This document shows, piece by piece, positions 59,677 through 64,000 of a stretch of DNA of 64,000 bases. Under the pieces are notes generated by a model. The model did not search any database, was not told the origin of the DNA, and saw nothing but the letters and a program-made list of their open reading frames with translations. The stretch is from Oscillibacter sp. ER4 (lineage in GTDB: Bacteria; Bacillota; Clostridia; Oscillospirales; Oscillospiraceae). The DNA is taken from contig NZ_JPJG01000034.1 of assembly GCF_000765235.1 (NCBI RefSeq), positions 1-64,000 of the forward strand, read 5' to 3'. The stretch's first letter is position 1; each line of letters starts with the position of its first letter. A program made the translations under genes and the position numbers.

Positions 59677-60216
59677 TCATGGCGTTCCCTTAACAACGGA
59701 GATGCGCTCAGACGAAAGCCCCGTCAGCGCGCTGACGGCCTGCGTCACTTTGAGCTGGACGTCCGCTTTGCCGCCGCCCTCGCACACGACGAGCGCGCCG
59801 ACAAAGCGCGGATAGCGGCTGTGGGTCACGACGACCTCGGCGCTTGTGCCGCCGCCGAGCACAACGGTCTCCGTCTTTCGCGTCTGCTCGTCGACCTCAT
59901 CCCCTCGGGCTTTGAGCGACGCGGTCTCATCCTGCGCCAGCTCGTAAGCGCCGCCGCCCTCGACCGTCAGCATAAGCGAGAGCTTCCCGACGCCGTCGAG
60001 CGAGGAAAGAATATCCTCCATCTCGTTTTGCAGCGCCTCGCGGTCGAAATTTTCCGCGGCGGACGGTGTCGCGGAGCCTGAGTCTGCCGCTTTCTCGTTC
60101 TGCGGCAGCAGCAACAGCAGCACGCCGAGCAGCGCCGTCAGGAGAACGTATTTGTACTTCTTGATGCCTTGCAGCGCCTTCTGCACGGGCGATGCGTTCA
60201 TTTCGGTTCGATCCAT
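59677..60216 (-). CDS. spoIIIAG: Stage III sporulation protein AG
   Basis: The 179-residue protein has an N-terminal membrane helix (YVLLTALLGVLLLLLP) and a ring-building-motif domain (MEDILSSLDGVGKLSLMLTV; AVSALTGLSSERISVVKG) that assembles the SpoIIIAG ring in the mother-cell membrane. It overlaps spoIIIAF by 19 bp. Confidence 0.93.
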   Translation of the reverse strand: MDRTEMNASPVQKALQGIKKYKYVLLTALLGVLLLLLPQNEKAADSGSATPSAAENFDREALQNEMEDILSSLDGVGKLSLMLTVEGGGAYELAQDETASLKARGDEVDEQTRKTETVVLGGGTSAEVVVTHSRYPRFVGALVVCEGGGKADVQLKVTQAVSALTGLSSERISVVKGTP

Positions 60217-60668
60217 AGCTGTTTCTCCTCTGCAATGCCAAGCTCCTGTACGATGTACGCGCCGAGCGCCGCGCTGTTTTCTCCGTACAGTGTGACGCTG
60301 TCCGGAAACGGTACGCCGTCGCGTAAAGCGGTCTGCACTTCGGCGCGCAAGCTCAGACCTAAGGAGCTGGCTTTGTCCTCAATATATGCCTGCGTCTGCG
60401 CGGCTATGCTATCGCTGAGCGCGCTGTCCTGCTCGGCGTTCAGCGTTTCCTTCAGCGCTTCGACCGCCTCGCGGTAATGACCGCCGTCGAGCTCCGGCAG
60501 GTCGAACGTGAGTGAGAGCAGCGGGCGCAGCATCGCAAGCATCAGCACCATCCCGCCGACAAAACGCACGATCTTTTTCATCGCGCCGCCGTCCGTGAGC
60601 TGCTGGGCAATGCTCACGAGTACCGCGCAGGCTGTCACGCTTAAAAGCCACGAGCGAAGAAACGTCAT
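60198..60668 (-). CDS. spoIIIAF: Stage III sporulation protein AF
   Basis: The 156-residue protein has two N-terminal membrane helices (LRSWLLSVTACAVLVSIAQQ; IVRFVGGMVLMLAMLRPLL) and a cytoplasmic or intermembrane C-terminal domain. The ATG at 60,668 overlaps the spoIIIAE stop by 4 bp. Confidence 0.9.
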   Translation of the reverse strand: MTFLRSWLLSVTACAVLVSIAQQLTDGGAMKKIVRFVGGMVLMLAMLRPLLSLTFDLPELDGGHYREAVEALKETLNAEQDSALSDSIAAQTQAYIEDKASSLGLSLRAEVQTALRDGVPFPDSVTLYGENSAALGAYIVQELGIAEEKQLWIEPK

Positions 60669-61732
60669 ACCGTCACCACCATCATCATTGCGATCAAAAG
60701 CGACACGAGCAGCAAGAACGCCCCGCCTGCCGTCATCGCCAGCATCAGTGAAAACGCGGAGGAGAGCTGCTCTAAAAACTTGCTGAGTGATTGTGACCCC
60801 ACCATGCCGCTGAAAAACGCCGCGAGCTGATAAAAAAGATACTGCACCGCCATGCGCAGCAGCGGCACAAGGCACAGCGCCAGCACCGAAAATACGCCCA
60901 GCACACCGAGCGTCCCGCGCAGCGTGAGCGCCGCGGCGGCGATGGCCTCCGTCGCGTCGGACAAGATTCCACCGACGACGGGTACCGCGCCGGAGATGAC
61001 GGTTTTTCCCACCTTGACCGCGAGCCGGTCAGCAGAACCGGCCAGCAGGTTCGAGATCGACAAAAACGCGGTAAATACGATCAGAATCGCGCTCAAGCCC
61101 CACGAGAGCAGCTTGCCGATGCCCTTGGAGAGCGGCGACAAACGGCTCTGCTCCAAAAGCGCGCCCGCGGCCGCCGTGCCGATCATGCAGTAAAGTACCG
61201 GCACGAGCACATCGCGCATCAGTGAAAGAAAGATGTCGCTCAGCATCAGCGCGCCGACCTGCCAGACGCTTGCCGAGCCCACACAACCCCCGCCCGCCAT
61301 CGCTGCGGCAATCGTCGGCAGCAGGAGCTTTGCCATCACCGAAAGCTCGTCCATCGTCTCGACGCCAAGGCCGATGAGCGCGCTTAAGTCCCCTGCCGAA
61401 AGCGCCGCCGCACCCAGCACGCCGAGATAGCCCGCGTACCGCGCGGGCGTCTCCCCCGCGCTCTCCGCCGTGCCCTCGATGAGGCCGCACAGGAGCGAGA
61501 GCAGCATCAGCGCCATCGCGCCGCGCAGCGAATTTGCCACCGCATCCTGCAATGCCGCGCGAAAGTGCGAAAAAAGGTACTGTCCGCCGCGCAAGAGCAG
61601 ATCATCCCCCGCCTCGGCGCTGTCGATGAGCTCGCGCGGCACGGTGCCGTCGAGTTCTGACGGCAGTTCGAGCGCCGAGGCGCTCACGCAGAGCAGCAGC
61701 GCAGCAAAAAGAAAGCAGGGCAGCCTTTTCAT
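60665..61732 (-). CDS. spoIIIAE: Stage III sporulation protein AE
   Basis: The 355-residue protein has a signal peptide and about eight membrane helices (VVGGILSDATEAIAAAALTL; GMVGSQSLSKFLEQLSSAFS). It is the large polytopic subunit of the SpoIIIA-SpoIIQ complex. The ATG at 61,732 overlaps the spoIIIAD stop. Confidence 0.93.
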   Translation of the reverse strand: MKRLPCFLFAALLLCVSASALELPSELDGTVPRELIDSAEAGDDLLLRGGQYLFSHFRAALQDAVANSLRGAMALMLLSLLCGLIEGTAESAGETPARYAGYLGVLGAAALSAGDLSALIGLGVETMDELSVMAKLLLPTIAAAMAGGGCVGSASVWQVGALMLSDIFLSLMRDVLVPVLYCMIGTAAAGALLEQSRLSPLSKGIGKLLSWGLSAILIVFTAFLSISNLLAGSADRLAVKVGKTVISGAVPVVGGILSDATEAIAAAALTLRGTLGVLGVFSVLALCLVPLLRMAVQYLFYQLAAFFSGMVGSQSLSKFLEQLSSAFSLMLAMTAGGAFLLLVSLLIAMMMVVTV

Positions 61733-62115
61733 AGAAATCCCTCCACCATCTCGAGCAGGGCTTCCATCAGCGGCAGCGCGCAGACAAGCGCGCACAGCGT
61801 CCCCGCCGCGGCGAGCAGGCTCGACAGCGCGCTCTGCCCCGCATCCGCGCACAGCGCACAGGAAAAGCGCGCTACCAGCGCGATGGCCGTGACCTTGACG
61901 ACCGGTACGAACAGCGTGAGCGGCAGATCCGTGAGCGATAGCGCCCGCTCGCAGAAGTCGAATAGCTCGGAGAGCGCGGGCAGCAGCAGCGCGCAGCCGA
62001 CAAGTACCGCCGCGAGCAGCAAGAGAAGTGAGAGCGCTTCGTCGCTTTTTTTGAGCAGCGCCGTGACGGCGCTCACGCACAGGCTCAGCGCCGCAAGCTT
62101 GATGAGCAGCTCCAT
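61729..62115 (-). CDS. spoIIIAD: Stage III sporulation protein AD
   Basis: The 128-residue membrane protein has three to four helices (LLIKLAALSLCVSAVTALLK; GQSALSSLLAAAGTLCALVC). It is a small integral subunit like SpoIIIAC. The ATG at 62,115 overlaps the spoIIIAC stop region. Confidence 0.92.
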   Translation of the reverse strand: MELLIKLAALSLCVSAVTALLKKSDEALSLLLLLAAVLVGCALLLPALSELFDFCERALSLTDLPLTLFVPVVKVTAIALVARFSCALCADAGQSALSSLLAAAGTLCALVCALPLMEALLEMVEGFL

Positions 62116-62116
62116 C

Positions 62117-62311
62117 CTAAAACCCAAACAGGCTCTTGATGAGATCAAAGAGCGAGCTGATCTCCCGCACGAGCAGCATCATCGTCGTGATGAGACCGGC
62201 CAGGCTTACGAGCATTGCCTGATCCGGACGGTCCGAGCGCACGAGCAGCTGATTGAGCACGGCGACGACGATGCCCACCGCTGCAATCTTGAACACGAGG
62301 TCAATATCCAT
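62117..62311 (-). CDS. spoIIIAC: Stage III sporulation protein AC
   Basis: The 64-residue protein has two membrane helices (MDIDLVFKIAAVGIVVAVLN; AGLITTMMLLVREISSLFDL). The length and sequence match SpoIIIAC. Confidence 0.93.
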   Translation of the reverse strand: MDIDLVFKIAAVGIVVAVLNQLLVRSDRPDQAMLVSLAGLITTMMLLVREISSLFDLIKSLFGF

Positions 62312-62353
62312 AGACGTCTTCCTTATGTAAAGCGTATATCCTTTTCAATAACG

Positions 62354-62845
62354 TTATAGCAGCAGAATACAGAGCATTGCCCCGCCTCCGAGGCACAGTG
62401 CCGCCGTGATGCGGCCCGTTTCGCGCTCCCTTTGCCGCAGCTCCTCTTCAAGGCGCGAGAGCTCGCTTGCCGCGAGCGTCAGCGCGGAGCAGACGCTTTC
62501 CTCATCCCCGCCGAGCGCGTGTCCCAGCGCCGATACAGTCTCCCGCTCCCGCGCGGCGATGGGCAGAGTCTTTGCGGCGTGCTCCCATGCAGAGGCAAGC
62601 GGTTCGCCGCGCGCAAGATTGGCGGTCACACCTTCAAAGAAGCCCGCGGCTTCCGGTTCGCAGCTCAAGTGCCGCAGCAGCGCGGGCAGCGGCGTCAGCG
62701 TCAATCGGACGGCGCTCTCGAGAGCGAGGAACGCGCCCGAAAGCGCGCGGAGCGTCCTTTGCCGCAGTAAAGTACGTAAATGGAAACTCCTTTGCAGCCA
62801 CAGCGCCGCACCGAGGATCAGCGCGCTGCCCGTCAGTTGGAGCAT
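62354..62845 (-). CDS. spoIIIAB: Stage III sporulation protein AB
   Basis: The 163-residue protein has a type II secretion F-like fold with N- and C-terminal membrane helices (LTGSALILGAALWLQRSF; GRITAALCLGGGAMLCILLL). It overlaps spoIIIAA by 13 bp. Confidence 0.9.
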   Translation of the reverse strand: MLQLTGSALILGAALWLQRSFHLRTLLRQRTLRALSGAFLALESAVRLTLTPLPALLRHLSCEPEAAGFFEGVTANLARGEPLASAWEHAAKTLPIAARERETVSALGHALGGDEESVCSALTLAASELSRLEEELRQRERETGRITAALCLGGGAMLCILLL

Positions 62846-63780
62846 GGCAGGTCACCCACTTCGTAAGAACGTGCACCGCCGTTCGAGCGGATGACGATGC
62901 AGCGGCGAAACACCCTCGCGCGCAGAAGCGCCCGCCAGAGCGGCTTCTGGTGCAGCTCGTCAACGCTCGCGGCGTGGATGCTCGCGAGCAGCCCGACGCC
63001 GCAGTTCGCGGCCAGGCACATTGCGCGGATATCCTCCTCCGCCGTGATCTCATCGACCGCGATGACCTGCGGGTTCATGCCGCGCAGCACCATCGGGATG
63101 CCGACGGCCTTTGGGCAGAGCGAGAGCACGTCCGTGTGGTTGCCGAGCTCCATCTGCGCTCGCCCCTTGCAGCACACGGCGAGCTCGCAGCGCTCGTCGA
63201 TGACCGCCACGCGCAGCGCGCGGTGTTCGGCATCCCCGAGCGACAGCACGCGGATGAGGTCACGCAGCAGCGTCGTTTTCCCGCCGCCGGGCGGCGAGAG
63301 AATGAGCGTGCTCAAAAACCGCCCGTCAGCGCTGAAGAGCTGCGGCGCAATGTCGCTCCCGAGCCCGATGTGCTCGCACACGATGCGCAGCGCGAGCGAC
63401 GAAATGTCCTTCAGATTGCTCACCTCGCCGTCGCGCACGACGGCGCTGCCGCACACGCCGAGGCGGAACCCGCCCCGCAGCGGCAAAAAGCCCTGCCGCA
63501 GTGTTTCGATGCAGGCATAGCGCGAATACTCCGTCACCGCGCCGAGCATCTGTTCGAGGTCTTCCGCCGTCACGAGCGACGCACGCCCGTCCGGCGCGGC
63601 GTTCAGCTCGCCCTCCAGTGTCAGCACCGTCAGCGGATGCATCACGCGAAGGCGCAGCTCCTCGACGCGCTCTTTCTGCTTGTCCGGCAGCGACAGGGCG
63701 AGACTTTTGAGCCGGTGCGGTAAAAACTCGCACGATTGTTCGTAGCGATAGATCCGTTCCAGACGTTCCACCGTTCCCAC
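62833..63780 (-). CDS. spoIIIAA: Stage III sporulation protein AA (ATPase)
   Basis: The 315-residue ATPase resembles type II/IV secretion ATPases. Walker A is SPPGGGKTTLLRDL and Walker B is QVIAVDEITAEED. It powers the SpoIIIA complex that supports the engulfed forespore. It is the first gene of the operon, with a candidate sigma-E promoter upstream. Confidence 0.94.
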   Translation of the reverse strand: MGTVERLERIYRYEQSCEFLPHRLKSLALSLPDKQKERVEELRLRVMHPLTVLTLEGELNAAPDGRASLVTAEDLEQMLGAVTEYSRYACIETLRQGFLPLRGGFRLGVCGSAVVRDGEVSNLKDISSLALRIVCEHIGLGSDIAPQLFSADGRFLSTLILSPPGGGKTTLLRDLIRVLSLGDAEHRALRVAVIDERCELAVCCKGRAQMELGNHTDVLSLCPKAVGIPMVLRGMNPQVIAVDEITAEEDIRAMCLAANCGVGLLASIHAASVDELHQKPLWRALLRARVFRRCIVIRSNGGARSYEVGDLPCSN

Positions 63781-63802
63781 TTCCCTTCTTTGGTGTTAGT
63801 CC

Positions 63803-63831
63803 AATCTATGAGGCGGTGGACACGCTTATGC
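63803..63831 (-). promoter_or_regulatory. Candidate sigma-E promoter of the spoIIIA operon
   Basis: On the minus strand GCATAA (63,831-63,826) and CATAGATT (63,810-63,803) are 15 bp apart and resemble the sigma-E consensus (ATA in the -35, CATACAAT-like -10). The start codon is ~23 bp downstream. The spoIIIA operon is sigma-E-dependent in Bacillus and Clostridium. Confidence 0.5.
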
Positions 63832-63856
63832 CGGTTTGTCCCGTTTCGGGCAAAAG

Positions 63857-63883
63857 AAAAAACGGGGAATTTCCCCGTTTTTT
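63857..63883. terminator. Terminator between the edge gene and spoIIIAA
   Basis: AAAAAACGGGGAA/TTCCCCGTTTTTT-type palindrome followed by T residues, 12 bp after the stop of the edge gene. Confidence 0.85.
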
Positions 63884-63895
63884 CGCATTTGATTT

Positions 63896-64000
63896 TTACT
63901 GGTTGCCACAGGGGCACGCGCAGCCGCAGCCGCCGGGCACCGCCGCGGGCGGGAAGAAATCGTCCATCGGGAACTCCACCGCATCGAAGACCTTGCACGG
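63896..64000 (-). CDS. C-terminus of an unidentified gene at the window edge
   Basis: The last 34 residues of a minus-strand gene are visible, ending CKVFDAVEFPMDDFFPPAAV followed by a cysteine-rich tail PGGCGCACPCGNQ. The start lies outside the window. The tail could bind metal. In Bacillus efp lies here, but this tail does not match EF-P. A terminator follows directly. Confidence 0.6.
   Translation of the reverse strand, partial: PCKVFDAVEFPMDDFFPPAAVPGGCGCACPCGNQ

Noticed and set aside
62467-63723. 418-codon plus-strand frame opposite spoIIIAA and spoIIIAB
   Set aside because: Arg- and Ala-rich composition typical of antisense in GC-rich DNA; it conflicts with two well-supported sporulation genes.

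Overview
This 64-kb window reads as the chromosome of an endospore-forming, GC-rich Clostridia bacterium, most likely a gut Oscillospiraceae/Ruminococcaceae-type Firmicute. The evidence is the complete spoIIIAA-AH operon, an IspH-ribosomal protein S1 fusion, the gmk-rpoZ-priA-def-fmt-rsmB-rlmN-stp-prkC-rsgA operon, a But/AbfT-type CoA-transferase, and a truncated cotJC spore-coat gene. Species cannot be fixed from the sequence alone.

Positions 1 to about 14,340 are a mosaic mobile element that continues beyond the left edge. It carries, on the minus strand, a type I restriction subunit (hsdR), a HEPN-like hypothetical gene, a MOBV relaxase, a RepA-like gene and a cysteine-rich VLP protein. 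It also holds an XRE regulator, a Mef-family macrolide-type efflux pump behind a leader/attenuator, a structured non-coding block with a MOBV-type nic site, an orphan nucleotidyltransferase, mobC, an AbrB/HipA-like pair, a small ribbon-helix-helix protein, a second RepA remnant, a TnpV-like protein and parB. Its right end lies inside cotJC: only the C-terminal part of the Mn-catalase-like coat protein remains at 14,341-14,757.

From 14.8 to 21 kb lie a TM1266-type regulator and an NMT1/SsuA-type ABC importer behind a leader that ends in an intrinsic terminator (a riboswitch-like layout), a lipoprotein, a 560-bp inverted-repeat intergenic element with 42-bp and 38-bp perfect palindromes, and a divergent Rrf2 regulator/cysK pair.

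From 21 to 41.8 kb everything is on the minus strand: the yicC-to-rsgA operon for translation, transcription and Ser/Thr signalling, the c-di-AMP cyclase cdaA-cdaR group, a cysteine desulfurase/DUF3343 pair, carD-ispD-ispF and the CoA-transferase. From 42 to 52.5 kb come ispH-rpsA, plsC, cmk, a flavoprotein, an RpiR regulator, rluB, a D,D-carboxypeptidase, ytfJ, a DUF2953 protein, scpB, scpA and a site-2 protease.

From 52.7 to 55.7 kb is a methionine ABC importer (metQ-metN-metI). Its leader encodes a 36-residue peptide with ten Met codons, followed by an intrinsic terminator whose 3' half is complementary to the end of the peptide gene. This looks like ribosome-mediated methionine attenuation and is the strongest candidate for an undescribed regulatory system here. 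The window ends with ispA-xseB-xseA-nusB-asp23 and the spoIIIA operon, which has a candidate sigma-E promoter.
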